In this document: positions 9,223-17,168 of the stretch, piece after piece | Position numbering within the stretch: position 1 is the first letter of the stretch | How the letters are laid out: each line of letters opens with the position of its first letter | Source of the DNA: a virus | DNA length: 20,681 nucleotides | Direction: 5' to 3' (one strand) | IMG/VR virus record: IMGVR_UViG_3300035162_003568 | Location: 1 to 20,681 of that record | Notes under the pieces: generated by a model | The model's database searches: none | Seen by the model: only the letters and a program-made list of their open reading frames with translations | What the model was told of the DNA's origin: nothing | Made by a program: the position numbers and the translations under genes

Positions 9223-10635
9223 ATGACAAATAGATATCCACTTATAGTTGATGCAAGTGACGGCAATAAGATTAAAGAATTACCAAGCGGTGACAATCTA
9301 CAACTTACAGGTAGTGCAATTACTGGAGTAACGGATGTAACCGCAAGTGGTACTATTGCTGGCGGAGTACTAAGTGCTACAAGTATTAAAAAGGGTGGCA
9401 CAGAAATTGCTACTATTGCAGTAACAGGTGCATGGACCGATGTAGTAGGTAGACCTACTCAGTTAAGTCAATTTACTAACAACTTAAACTTTTTAGTACC
9501 CGGAAATAACATTAGTATATTAACTAATGATTCAGGGTATTTGTCTACAGTTGCATTTGGTGATTTAACAGGCAAACCTACTACAATAGCAGGGTATGGC
9601 ATTACTGATGTAGCTTCATCTGGACAAGGAGCGTTGGCAGCTACTGCAATACAGCCAGGTGACAACGTTAGTAGATTGTTTAACAACTCAGGGTACTTAA
9701 CAGCATCGGATATACAAAACGGCTTAGTCACAATAGATGTTAACAACACAGGAGACTTAGTCGGTAGTGTGTTTGCTGATGATTCAACTGTGATGATTGA
9801 TAGTATACTAGCAGCTATAAATTTAGATGGCACAATAAGAGGCCATGTAACTCCTTATACTGCCCAGCATAATCTTTGGGACTTAGGCACAAGTGCAGTA
9901 CGATTTAAAGATGCATACTTCCAGGGCAATGTATCTGTAGGCGGAGCAATAACAGGTTCGCTAGCGTTCTCCAGTCTTACCGGCACACCAACTACACTTG
10001 CAGGATATGGCATTACTGATGCTATTGCCGCAGGCGGCACAGTAACTCCAGTAAGTGTTCATACATTAACAAACAAAACTATTAATACTGCAAGTAATAC
10101 TATTACTATTGTTGAAGCAGATATTAGTGACTTAGGTAGTTATCTAACAAGTACAGGTGTATTAAGTTCACATTCAGATGTACATACTGCAACACCAACA
10201 AACGGACAAGTACTTACTTGGGACCAAAGCAATACACGTTGGGCTCCTGCAGCAGCTGGTGGTGGAGACTCAATTGGTAACTTTACACTATCATCTAGTG
10301 TTATTGATACTGACGATAGTAGCGGAATAGTAATTACTCCAGCCGTTACAATAAGTAGTGATTTACTTGTTGAGAACGACTTGCGTGTAACAAATACTAT
10401 ATATGCCGATAGCTTTGAAAGCACAAACTCAGGCGTTCCTGAAATTAGAAGTAGTTCAAGAATTGAGCTTATTGCTGAAGATGCTGTTGTGATTACTAAG
10501 AGTCCAATAAGACTAGCTGCATTTACAACTACAACAAGAAATGCTCTTACTCCAACAAATGGCGACACAATTTACAACAGTACAACTAACAAGTTCCAAG
10601 GCTATGCTGGTGGTGCTTGGGTTGACCTACACTAA
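9223..10635 (+). CDS. Phage tail-fibre protein (470 residues)
   Basis: The start is ATG 9223, with a modest GAGG ribosome site about 8 bases upstream; the stop is TAA 10633-10635. The N-terminus (NRYPLIVDASDGNKIKELP) is of a kind seen in marine T4-like structural proteins and differs from the anchor motif of the giant fibre. The body is Ser/Thr/Gly/Ala-rich and carries tail-fibre repeats: FGDLTGKPTTIAGYGITDV at residues 112-130 and FSSLTGTPTTLAGYGITDA at about 249-267, plus NDSGYLS / NNSGYLT motifs. The C-terminus (NGDTIYNSTTNKFQGYAGG) is a common end cap of such fibres. There are no cysteines of note and no membrane segment. It is probably a trimeric fibre, as the repeats suggest. It shares a leader and probably a transcript with the protease gene that follows 12 bases later. 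Confidence 0.88.
   Translation: MTNRYPLIVDASDGNKIKELPSGDNLQLTGSAITGVTDVTASGTIAGGVLSATSIKKGGTEIATIAVTGAWTDVVGRPTQLSQFTNNLNFLVPGNNISILTNDSGYLSTVAFGDLTGKPTTIAGYGITDVASSGQGALAATAIQPGDNVSRLFNNSGYLTASDIQNGLVTIDVNNTGDLVGSVFADDSTVMIDSILAAINLDGTIRGHVTPYTAQHNLWDLGTSAVRFKDAYFQGNVSVGGAITGSLAFSSLTGTPTTLAGYGITDAIAAGGTVTPVSVHTLTNKTINTASNTITIVEADISDLGSYLTSTGVLSSHSDVHTATPTNGQVLTWDQSNTRWAPAAAGGGDSIGNFTLSSSVIDTDDSSGIVITPAVTISSDLLVENDLRVTNTIYADSFESTNSGVPEIRSSSRIELIAEDAVVITKSPIRLAAFTTTTRNALTPTNGDTIYNSTTNKFQGYAGGAWVDLH
9556..10023 (+). repeat. Two copies of the LTGxPTTxAGYGITD fibre repeat
   Basis: Copy 1 is at 9556-9612 and copy 2 at 9967-10023. Both encode F-x-x-L-T-G-x-P-T-T-x-A-G-Y-G-I-T-D, and the DNA is most alike over the GGxTATGGCATTACTGATG end. 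This repeat is widespread in phage tail fibres, where it is thought to form part of the trimeric shaft. Confidence 0.8.
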
Positions 10636-10647
10636 GGATATCTAAAC

Positions 10648-12213
10648 GTGAGCGAAGTAGAATACATTGTATCATTAAAACGCGGCGTCGATGCGGATGC
10701 ATTTAATCAAGAGATGATTGCATCTTCAGGGGCTGCTGCTATACCTAATAGAACAGTTGATATTGCTGATGCAAGAGAGTTAAGTGTAAGACTTACACAC
10801 TATTCTCTAACAGCAGCCGAAGCCGAATCATTAAAAGCCGATAGTAGAGTTGTTGATGTTGAAATACCTCCACAAGATCGAGACGATGTTGAAATTGGTC
10901 ACGACTCTTTGCAAGAAGCAACATTTACCAAGACGACTGCCGATAGCGGAGATTATCGAGACTGGGGTAAAATTAGACACAGCTATCCAGGAAACGTATA
11001 TGGTGCAGGCAGTACTACATCATTAAATTTTCCATATGCATTAGATGGCACAGGAGTTGACGTTGTAATACAAGATAGCGGAATACAAGTTGATCATCCT
11101 GAGTTTAACGATGCAAATGGTGCATCAAGAGTACAATTATTAGATTGGGGACAATACAGTAGTAGTGTTACTCAAAGTGCAAATCATTATAGAGACTATG
11201 ACGGCCACGGCACCCATTGTGCAGGAACAGCCGTTGGATTGAATTATGGTTGGGGCAAAAATGCAAGAATATATTCACAAAAACTTAGTGGACTAGAAGG
11301 AGCAGGTGATAGTGGTACTGGAATTAGTATTACATATGCATTTGATGTTATTACAGCTTGGCACAACGCTAAACCAATTGATCCAATTACAGGGGTTAAA
11401 CGTCCTACTATTGTTAATATGAGTTGGGGATACAGTTCAGGTTATACGCCAGGCAATATCACAGCCTTTACCTACAGAGGAGTAACATATAATTCAGGCA
11501 ATGACGGCGATCTTTTAAATTCAGCTAATCAATTATCAACGTATGGATTTTATCAATATCTTACAAGTAGTGGGTATAGAATTCCACTACGAGTAAGTAG
11601 TGTAGATACAAATATACAAGAAATGATCGATGCCGGGATACATGTATGTGTTGCAGCAGGTAATAATAGATTTAAAGCCGATCTGTCAGATGGCCTTGAT
11701 TACAATAACACTGTGTCGACACCAAGTGTTCGTAGCTACCATAGAGGTAGTAGTCCTACTGATGACGAAGCAATTTCAGTTGGTTCATTAGGATACGGTG
11801 TTGGATCGTTAACAGAAGAAACTAAATCAGTATTTTCTACTACCGGTCCGGGTGTTGACATTTATGCTGCTGGTGAATATATTATTAGTGCAACTAGTAC
11901 AACAAACAAATTTAGTGCTCCGAGTTATTATGGTAACGCAAGTTTTAAACAAACTAACATAAGTGGTACAAGTATGGCAAGTCCACAAGTATGTGGATTA
12001 GGAGCATTGCATTTACAAGCAAATCCACACTGGACCCCAGCACAACTTAAAGACAGACTAACTAAAGACGCCGAAGCAAGACTGCAAGACGGCGGATTAA
12101 CAGCATATAGTACACATACAAACATTATGGGCGGCAATAATCGTATTATGTTAAGCCGTTATGCAAATGCTGTACCGTTTAGTAGCAATGTTGCAGGATT
12201 AAAGAAACGCTAA
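10648..12213 (+). CDS. Subtilisin-family (peptidase S8) serine protease, virion-module
   Basis: The start is GTG 10648, with AAGGA at 10634-10638 and a 9-base spacer; the stop is TAA 12211-12213; 521 residues. All catalytic signatures of family S8 are present: Asp143 in VIQDSGIQVDHPEF, His187 in DGHGTHCAG, the oxyanion-hole Asn339 in AAGNN, and Ser442 in SGTSMASP. Residues 1-75 (YIVSLKRGVD ... RVVDVEIPP) look like an I9-type propeptide that would fold the enzyme and then be cut away. There is no secretion signal, as expected for a protein packed into or carried on a virion rather than exported. It sits between fibre genes and has no late box of its own, so it is probably co-transcribed with the 470-residue fibre. 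It could cleave host surface proteins during entry or process neighbouring fibres. The activity call is strong; the substrate is unknown. Confidence 0.93.
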   Translation: MSEVEYIVSLKRGVDADAFNQEMIASSGAAAIPNRTVDIADARELSVRLTHYSLTAAEAESLKADSRVVDVEIPPQDRDDVEIGHDSLQEATFTKTTADSGDYRDWGKIRHSYPGNVYGAGSTTSLNFPYALDGTGVDVVIQDSGIQVDHPEFNDANGASRVQLLDWGQYSSSVTQSANHYRDYDGHGTHCAGTAVGLNYGWGKNARIYSQKLSGLEGAGDSGTGISITYAFDVITAWHNAKPIDPITGVKRPTIVNMSWGYSSGYTPGNITAFTYRGVTYNSGNDGDLLNSANQLSTYGFYQYLTSSGYRIPLRVSSVDTNIQEMIDAGIHVCVAAGNNRFKADLSDGLDYNNTVSTPSVRSYHRGSSPTDDEAISVGSLGYGVGSLTEETKSVFSTTGPGVDIYAAGEYIISATSTTNKFSAPSYYGNASFKQTNISGTSMASPQVCGLGALHLQANPHWTPAQLKDRLTKDAEARLQDGGLTAYSTHTNIMGGNNRIMLSRYANAVPFSSNVAGLKKR

Positions 12214-12228
12214 ATATTAGCACAGGAG
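12209..12228 (+). promoter_or_regulatory. Candidate late promoter and ribosome site, copy A of a repeated leader
   Basis: GCTAAATAT at 12209-12217, four bases, then ACAGGAGA at 12222-12229. The leader before the 187-residue gene (15778-15798) has the same two blocks with the same four-base spacing. TAAATA matches the core of the T4 late promoter, and AGGAG is 7 bases before ATG 12236. The box overlaps the stop codon of the protease. Confidence 0.5.
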
Positions 12229-12235
12229 ATTACAC

Positions 12236-12937
12236 ATGAGTATAACAACAATTAATGTAGGTACTATAGCAAATGATAGTACCGGTGACGATCTTCGTCA
12301 AGCGTTTGTTAAAGTTAATAATAACTTTGATGAATTAGATGCAAGAGTTGTTCCACAAAACGAAGCAGCAAACTTAGGAGCAGGCACTGGCGTATTTTAT
12401 TCTAAAGATGGCGCAGTACTAAACTTTAGAAGTTTACTTGCTGGCGATAATGTTGCACTTACTTCAGATGGCACCACTGTTACAATATCTAGTCCAAGTA
12501 CACTATCAATTGCATCAGACAGCACAGCATTAAATATTTCAGGTGCTAGTAGACAGTTTGGTATTAAAGGTGGACAAAATATTACAACCGTAGTTAGTGC
12601 AACTGATGTTAGAGTTGCTATTGATCCAACTGACTTAATTTTCCAAGATACTAATCCAGCCCTTGGCGCAGCACTTAACGCTTCTACGTTTAATATTAAT
12701 AACGTAGGCACACTAACTGCAACAACTGTAGCTGGAACAACAATTACAGGTGCGCTAACAGGTACAGTAAACGGAGTAGATGTAACTAATCTAAATCGTA
12801 TAGTTACTAGTGCTGATTATGGCGACACTGGCGGAAATGCTACATCTGGTTTGGAACTATTATTTAGAGCAACTACAATTACATACGGAACAGTAACATC
12901 ACCAGCAGCAATAGTCTCAGATTACGGTACACTGTAA
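12236..12937 (+). CDS. Phage fibre/structural protein with shared N-terminal anchor motif (233 residues)
   Basis: ATG 12236 follows AGGAG at 12224-12228. The first 38 residues (INVGTIANDSTGDDLRQAF, then VKVNNNFDELDARV) match the N-terminus of the 3004-residue protein and form a pattern common to marine T4-like fibre proteins, so the two probably dock on the same kind of virion site. The remainder is Thr/Ser/Ala/Gly-rich beta-type sequence (DNVALTSDGTTVTISSP, then NINNVGTLTATTVAG and similar) with no enzyme motif. The C-terminus YGTVTSPAAIVSDYGTL lacks the large receptor-binding domain of the giant protein, so this may be a short fibre or a connector. The function is inferred from similarity in style and context. 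Confidence 0.8.
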   Translation: MSITTINVGTIANDSTGDDLRQAFVKVNNNFDELDARVVPQNEAANLGAGTGVFYSKDGAVLNFRSLLAGDNVALTSDGTTVTISSPSTLSIASDSTALNISGASRQFGIKGGQNITTVVSATDVRVAIDPTDLIFQDTNPALGAALNASTFNINNVGTLTATTVAGTTITGALTGTVNGVDVTNLNRIVTSADYGDTGGNATSGLELLFRATTITYGTVTSPAAIVSDYGTL

Positions 12938-12942
12938 TTTTC

Positions 12943-12950
12943 GATAAATA
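12943..12950 (+). promoter_or_regulatory. Candidate late promoter before the 933-residue gene
   Basis: GATAAATA lies 22 bases before ATG 12972, between the stop of the 233-residue gene and the AGGGA ribosome site at 12959-12963. It is one of five similar boxes at nearly constant distance from structural-gene starts. Confidence 0.5.
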
Positions 12951-12971
12951 TGCTATATAGGGAATAGATAT

Positions 12972-15773
12972 ATGGCAAACTTTTGGACAAACAATAACGG
13001 AGACAGCTTAGGTACCTTGCAAGAGCAAGTTACTATTGCCCCGTTACAACTACCGCTATCACAAGCAAGTGCTACGGTTGCATTAATTAGTGGCAAATTA
13101 CCTGCAGGGTTAAGGTTATCTAATAATACTATTGTAGGTACTCCGGTAGAAGTTGCAAACGAAACAGTTAGTACATTTGTACTTAGAGCAACATATGATT
13201 CACAAATAAGCGACAGGGCTATTAAAATAACAGTCCAGGGTGCAGATGACCCTGTATGGGTTACAGAAGCAGGATTATTAAAAGCAGGTAACGGCGATAC
13301 TTATTATATACTAGATAGCGCACCTGTTGACTTCCAATTACAAGTTACTGATAGCGACACTAATGCAGGACAGATACTAGAATTTTTTATTCCAAGCAAT
13401 GGTGGAACCCTTCCACCGGGAATACAGTTAACAAGTGATGGCAGACTAGTTGGTGTAGTTGATCCTATTTTAGCAATACAAAAATCTGTAGGTGGTGGAC
13501 AATATGATGACGCAGGCTTTGACGCAGGCACTACTTCAGCATACGACTTTAGTGTACCAAGTGCTAACGGCTACGACAGCTTTTATTACGACACAACAAT
13601 TTACGGCCTAAATACTCCGACTCGCTCTCCTAAAAAACTAAATCGGTTTTACGAGTTTGTAGTTAGTGTAAATGACGGCGATTCAATTTCAAGTAGAACT
13701 TTTAAATTATATGTTGTTGGTGATGACTTCTTTAGATCAGATACAACTGTTATGCAAGTTGGCACTGGAATCTTTAGTGCAGACAACACACACATCAGAG
13801 TACCAATTTGGTTAACTCCAAGAGACTTTGGTTACAGGCGAGCAGACAATTATGTTACGCTAGTACTTGATGTAATTGACCCTAACACATTAGCCGGAGT
13901 AGTTAGTTATTACAAGACAGCAGCCAATGATGATGGAAGTAACAGTATACTTCCTCCAGGATTAACCCTAGACACTACCACAGGAGAGATTGCAGGTAGA
14001 GTTCCATATCAGCCAGCAATAACACGAGAATATAAATTTACTGTTGCTGCAAAGCGCATCGGGTATGATATTGATACCGTACAATTAATAGAATATATGT
14101 ACGAAGGTGCAAATATTGGTATAGCACAGCTTAAAGTAAGTAAGTTTGACAAATATTCAGCTTATGTTATTGGTAAGGAATTTACAGTTGCAGGCGAAAC
14201 ATATTCTGTTACTAGTATTAATACAAGTAATGTATTATATGATGTTCTAACATTAAACAGAGCTGTTGTTTCTATCTTTACTAAGGGCATTAGTATTAAC
14301 TTTGGTACTATTGCTATTACTGAATTAGAAGAAGCGGTCAGTAAAAAGACATTTGTTATAAAACTATTGGGTGAAGTAGATTCAACTATTGCGTATACTA
14401 CACCTAGTAACTTAGGATCGTTTAATGCAAACTATATTAGTACTCTTTCTGTTGTTGCAACAACAACTGTTCCGGCAGCTATATTACTTTATAATGTAAC
14501 AGCAGGCACGTTGCCGCCAGGGATAACATTATCGTTATCCGGAGAACTAATTGGTAAAGTAAGAAGCTTTGGCACAGAATCAAATCCTGGACTTACTGTA
14601 TTTGACAATCAACAAATGCAGTTAGACGGAAATACTACTTCACTTGATCGTACATATAAGTTTACTATTAAAGCGCAGGATCAATTTGGATTTAGTGCAA
14701 TCGAAAAACAGTTCAGCATTAAGTTAGCTGATCCTGATAATAAACAATATAGTAATGTGTTTATGCGACCGTTGTTGCCAACCGCCCAACGTACTTCATT
14801 TATTAACTTTGTAAATGATGCAGAAATATTCCTTCCAGAATATCTATATAGACCAGACGATGTTAACTTTGGTGTACAAACTAAGATTAACATTCTTGCT
14901 TATGCAGGTATCGAAGCAAAAACATTAGACTACTTTGTGGCCGCGGCGGCTAAGAATCATAAAAGACGTAATCTTACAATTGGTAAAGTGAAAACAGCAG
15001 TTGCACTGGCACCTGGTACAAAAAATACAGTATACGAAGTTGTATACTTAGAAGTTATTGATCCGCAACAGTCTACTAAGAAAAATAAAAAAGTTGCTAA
15101 ACAAATTCAAATTAAGAATACCGAAAAAGTAACAGTTGACAGTGCAAGATTTCAAACCGAAGCTGCAAGTTATTATACTTTGGATGACTTATACAACAGT
15201 CAATTTGCTGAAGTTAGTGTTTCTACCAGACAAGCAGGCGATATTAGAGTCCAATGGATTGATATGTTTCCTATAACTAGTAGAGCAGGCGTACTTAATC
15301 TTCCTGCTACAAGTTCATTAGAAATAATTAGCCGTGATGGCACTTCTTTGAATATACCATTTACACCGGGAATTATTGAAAGCAATAAACTTAGATCAAA
15401 CCCAACAAATGTTCTTACAGTTGATAGTAATGCTATAACAGTTGACGGAACAAATGATACAACACGATATATATCTAACTTAACACATATGAGAGATAAT
15501 ATAAAAGCAATAGGCGAAACTGAAAAGAACTTTTTACCGTTATGGATGAGATCTTCACAGGCAGACACTGTAACTGAATTAGGATTTGTTAACGCTATTC
15601 CGTTATGTTACTGCAAGCCTGGCACAGCAAAAATAATTGCAAACACTATTGATTTTAATGGAATTGACTTTAAACAATATGAATTAGATGTTGATAGATA
15701 TGTTATTGATAATTCAGAAGGCGTTTCAGAAGAACAGTATGTTGTATTCGCAAATTACGAATTTAACACTTAA
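12972..15773 (+). CDS. Large virion structural protein with Ig-like (He_PIG-type) repeats (933 residues)
   Basis: The start is ATG 12972 with AGGGA at 12959-12963; the stop is TAA 15771-15773. Four copies of the motif L-P-x-G-[IL]-x-L-x-x-x-G-x-[IL]-x-G are visible: SGKLPAGLRLSNNTIVGTP (40-58), GTLPPGIQLTSDGRLVG (145-161), ILPPGLTLDTTTGEIAG (~326-342) and GTLPPGITLSLSGELIG (~513-529). These are hallmarks of the putative-Ig (He_PIG) fold used as spacers in surface and virion proteins. After ~600 the sequence changes: FLPEYLYRPDDVNFGVQTK is followed by a region with KNHKRRN and a Lys-rich stretch (~700), a block I associate with structural proteins of marine T4-like phages. No catalytic motif is seen. 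It is likely part of the tail or baseplate adhesion apparatus; its exact position is not known from the sequence. Confidence 0.85.
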   Translation: MANFWTNNNGDSLGTLQEQVTIAPLQLPLSQASATVALISGKLPAGLRLSNNTIVGTPVEVANETVSTFVLRATYDSQISDRAIKITVQGADDPVWVTEAGLLKAGNGDTYYILDSAPVDFQLQVTDSDTNAGQILEFFIPSNGGTLPPGIQLTSDGRLVGVVDPILAIQKSVGGGQYDDAGFDAGTTSAYDFSVPSANGYDSFYYDTTIYGLNTPTRSPKKLNRFYEFVVSVNDGDSISSRTFKLYVVGDDFFRSDTTVMQVGTGIFSADNTHIRVPIWLTPRDFGYRRADNYVTLVLDVIDPNTLAGVVSYYKTAANDDGSNSILPPGLTLDTTTGEIAGRVPYQPAITREYKFTVAAKRIGYDIDTVQLIEYMYEGANIGIAQLKVSKFDKYSAYVIGKEFTVAGETYSVTSINTSNVLYDVLTLNRAVVSIFTKGISINFGTIAITELEEAVSKKTFVIKLLGEVDSTIAYTTPSNLGSFNANYISTLSVVATTTVPAAILLYNVTAGTLPPGITLSLSGELIGKVRSFGTESNPGLTVFDNQQMQLDGNTTSLDRTYKFTIKAQDQFGFSAIEKQFSIKLADPDNKQYSNVFMRPLLPTAQRTSFINFVNDAEIFLPEYLYRPDDVNFGVQTKINILAYAGIEAKTLDYFVAAAAKNHKRRNLTIGKVKTAVALAPGTKNTVYEVVYLEVIDPQQSTKKNKKVAKQIQIKNTEKVTVDSARFQTEAASYYTLDDLYNSQFAEVSVSTRQAGDIRVQWIDMFPITSRAGVLNLPATSSLEIISRDGTSLNIPFTPGIIESNKLRSNPTNVLTVDSNAITVDGTNDTTRYISNLTHMRDNIKAIGETEKNFLPLWMRSSQADTVTELGFVNAIPLCYCKPGTAKIIANTIDFNGIDFKQYELDVDRYVIDNSEGVSEEQYVVFANYEFNT

Positions 15774-15777
15774 CAAA

Positions 15778-15798
15778 GCTAAATATGAATACAGGAGA
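15778..15798 (+). promoter_or_regulatory. Candidate late promoter and ribosome site, copy B of a repeated leader
   Basis: GCTAAATAT at 15778-15786, four bases, then ACAGGAGA at 15791-15798, the same arrangement as at 12209-12229. The AGGAG is 9 bases before ATG 15807. Confidence 0.5.
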
Positions 15799-15806
15799 AA
15801 AATAAA

Positions 15807-16370
15807 ATGGCAAGTACAATTAGTACAGTAGGATTCAACGCTGCTTTTCCAGTAGCAGGAGTAGACAACGATAGTCAAGGCTTTCGTACAAACTTCAATG
15901 TAACTAAAGTAGGGTTAGAGCAAGCAGCAACGGAAGTTTCTGCACTACAAGCAACAACAGCAAAATTAAATGCAACTAACGACTTTAATGGCAGTGTAAT
16001 TAGTGAAGCTAAACTTCAAAAGAATACCGAAACTGTATATTCCAATGCAGCACGAGCAGGTGCTTGGCCTGTTGATTGGGAGCAAGGACATTACCAAACA
16101 CTACAAGCAACTGGCACATTAACAGCAACAATTACAAACTTTCCAGCAAGTGGTGTAATGGGCAGAATGCGTTTACAATTAACCGGTAATGGCTCAGCTT
16201 GGGTTATTACCTTAGCAAGCGCAACTGGCTCAATTATGACTGACGCTAATGCTGCTTGGACAGGTGATACACTTACTGTCAACAGTGCAGATGAGCCTGT
16301 TATCATTGACTTATGGACCATTAATGGCGGTACAACAGTATTTGCTAACTATGTAGGCGTATTTGCTTAA
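15807..16370 (+). CDS. Small virion structural protein (187 residues)
   Basis: ATG 15807 follows a strong AGGAG. The N-terminus (AAFPVAGVDNDSQGFRTNF, then NVTKVGLEQAATEVSALQ) is a diverged form of the N-D-x-x-G-x-x-x-R-x-x-F-x-x-x anchor motif seen in the 3004- and 233-residue fibres, followed by a short helical stretch. The C-terminal part (~95-187) is a compact beta-type sequence (GTLTATITNFPASGVMGRM, then LQLTGNGSAWVITLASATGS, then DLWTINGGTTVFANYVGVF) resembling caps found at the ends of phage fibres. No catalytic motif is visible. It is probably a fibre tip or accessory protein. TAA 16368-16370 shares one base with the next start (TAATG). Confidence 0.75.
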   Translation: MASTISTVGFNAAFPVAGVDNDSQGFRTNFNVTKVGLEQAATEVSALQATTAKLNATNDFNGSVISEAKLQKNTETVYSNAARAGAWPVDWEQGHYQTLQATGTLTATITNFPASGVMGRMRLQLTGNGSAWVITLASATGSIMTDANAAWTGDTLTVNSADEPVIIDLWTINGGTTVFANYVGVFA

Positions 16371-16606
16371 TGTTTAATCCGCTAGTTGATAGTTTTGCAG
16401 ACCTAAGTGACGCTGAAGTAGAAAATAAATCTATTGAACTTCAGCGTAAATACTTCATGACGCATAATCCTCAAGTACAAGAACAAATTGCTGCGATACT
16501 AGACATGTATCAACAAGAAAATAGCTCAAGACGGGCAAAGCAATATCAAAAACAACAAGAACAAAATGGCGAAAAAGGACTTGACAGTTTAATAAATATA
16601 AGTTAA
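16370..16606 (+). CDS. Small Gln/Glu-rich helical protein of unknown function (78 residues)
   Basis: ATG 16370 overlaps the previous stop by one base and has no clear ribosome site, so translation is probably coupled to the 187-residue gene. The sequence begins MFNPLVDSFADLSDAEVENK and continues as a polar, Gln- and Glu-rich helix (QVQEQIAAILDMYQQ; KQYQKQQEQNGEK) ending LDSLINIS. It is likely a helical or coiled protein. I do not recognise a function. Its place at the end of the structural module suggests a virion or assembly role, which is inference. Confidence 0.75.
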   Translation: MFNPLVDSFADLSDAEVENKSIELQRKYFMTHNPQVQEQIAAILDMYQQENSSRRAKQYQKQQEQNGEKGLDSLINIS

Positions 16607-16611
16607 ACTGT
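16584..16611 (+). promoter_or_regulatory. Perfect 9-bp inverted repeat with a late-promoter-like box in its loop
   Basis: ACAGTTTAA (16584-16592) and TTAAACTGT (16603-16611) are exact inverted copies around a 10-base loop. The box AATAAATA (16591-16598) spans the 5' arm and loop, 17 bases before ATG 16616. TTGACA at 16581-16586 with TAAACT 17 bases later (16604-16609) is also a weak sigma70 candidate. The right arm contains the stop codon of the 78-residue gene. It could be an operator, a weak hairpin or a promoter; no T-tract follows, so it is not a typical intrinsic terminator. Confidence 0.5.
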
Positions 16612-16615
16612 ATAC

Positions 16616-17137
16616 ATGCTTATAAAAACAGACGAACTCGGTATTCCACGATTTACAAATAAAGACCTAGTTGACATGATCTATACTGGTCACGTCGACA
16701 AGTGTCATGTTGTATTGTGTGATCCAAGTGATAATGTAGACAAGTTTAATGCAGCAATGCGAAAACAATACCTGCCTGAGCTTAAACAATATATTCCATT
16801 AGATGTAGATCAAAAAGACTTTGATAATGCACTACAGTCTGAATGGTTCATGCCTGATGAATATAAAGAGCTTGATGTAGTACGTTTTTTAAACAATAGA
16901 GAACTTACTCACACACAAAGAGACCGTGTTCGAGAAGAACTACATGAATTTACTGAGCGTGGTATGTTACCACTATTACGTTATATGTGCTATCTTGTAG
17001 ATTTTATGCGTGAAAATAACATTGTTTGGGGTGTAGGACGTGGTAGTAGTGTAGCAAGTTATGTGCTATACTTAATAGGTGTACATAAAATTGATTCAAT
17101 CCAGTATGACCTGGACTGGACCGAGTTCCTGAGATAA
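16616..17137 (+). CDS. Truncated C-family DNA polymerase III alpha-like protein (173 residues)
   Basis: ATG 16616 is the only in-frame start after an upstream stop (16604) and has no Shine-Dalgarno sequence. Residues ~105-173 follow the DnaE/PolC pattern before the active site: a helical RVREELHEFTERGMLPLLRY, then FMRENNIVWGVGRGSSVASY, then LIGVHKIDSIQYDLDWTEFL. This aligns with bacterial alpha subunits (…VGPGRGSGAGSLVAYAL… D-P-L-x-[FY]-x-L-x-F-E-R-F-L). The GRGSS loop contacts the incoming nucleotide in that family. The protein ends just where the catalytic P-D-[FI]-D-x-D motif should begin, so it cannot polymerise alone. The first 100 residues (LIKTDELGIPRFTNKDLVDM …) are not a recognisable PHP domain. 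It may be a nucleotide- or DNA-binding accessory or a decoy subunit; the role is unknown. Confidence 0.75.
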   Translation: MLIKTDELGIPRFTNKDLVDMIYTGHVDKCHVVLCDPSDNVDKFNAAMRKQYLPELKQYIPLDVDQKDFDNALQSEWFMPDEYKELDVVRFLNNRELTHTQRDRVREELHEFTERGMLPLLRYMCYLVDFMRENNIVWGVGRGSSVASYVLYLIGVHKIDSIQYDLDWTEFLR

Positions 17138-17144
17138 GTAATAC

Positions 17145-17160
17145 TATAACTAAAAGGAGG
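17145..17160 (+). promoter_or_regulatory. Strong ribosome binding site with a late-like box before the 102-residue gene
   Basis: AAAAGGAGG at 17152-17160, 8 bases before ATG 17169, is the strongest Shine-Dalgarno sequence in the window. TATAACTA at 17145-17152 differs from the late core TATAAATA at one base and ends 16 bases before the start. No good -35 element is seen at 17 bases. Confidence 0.4.
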
Positions 17161-17168
17161 CTATTAAC

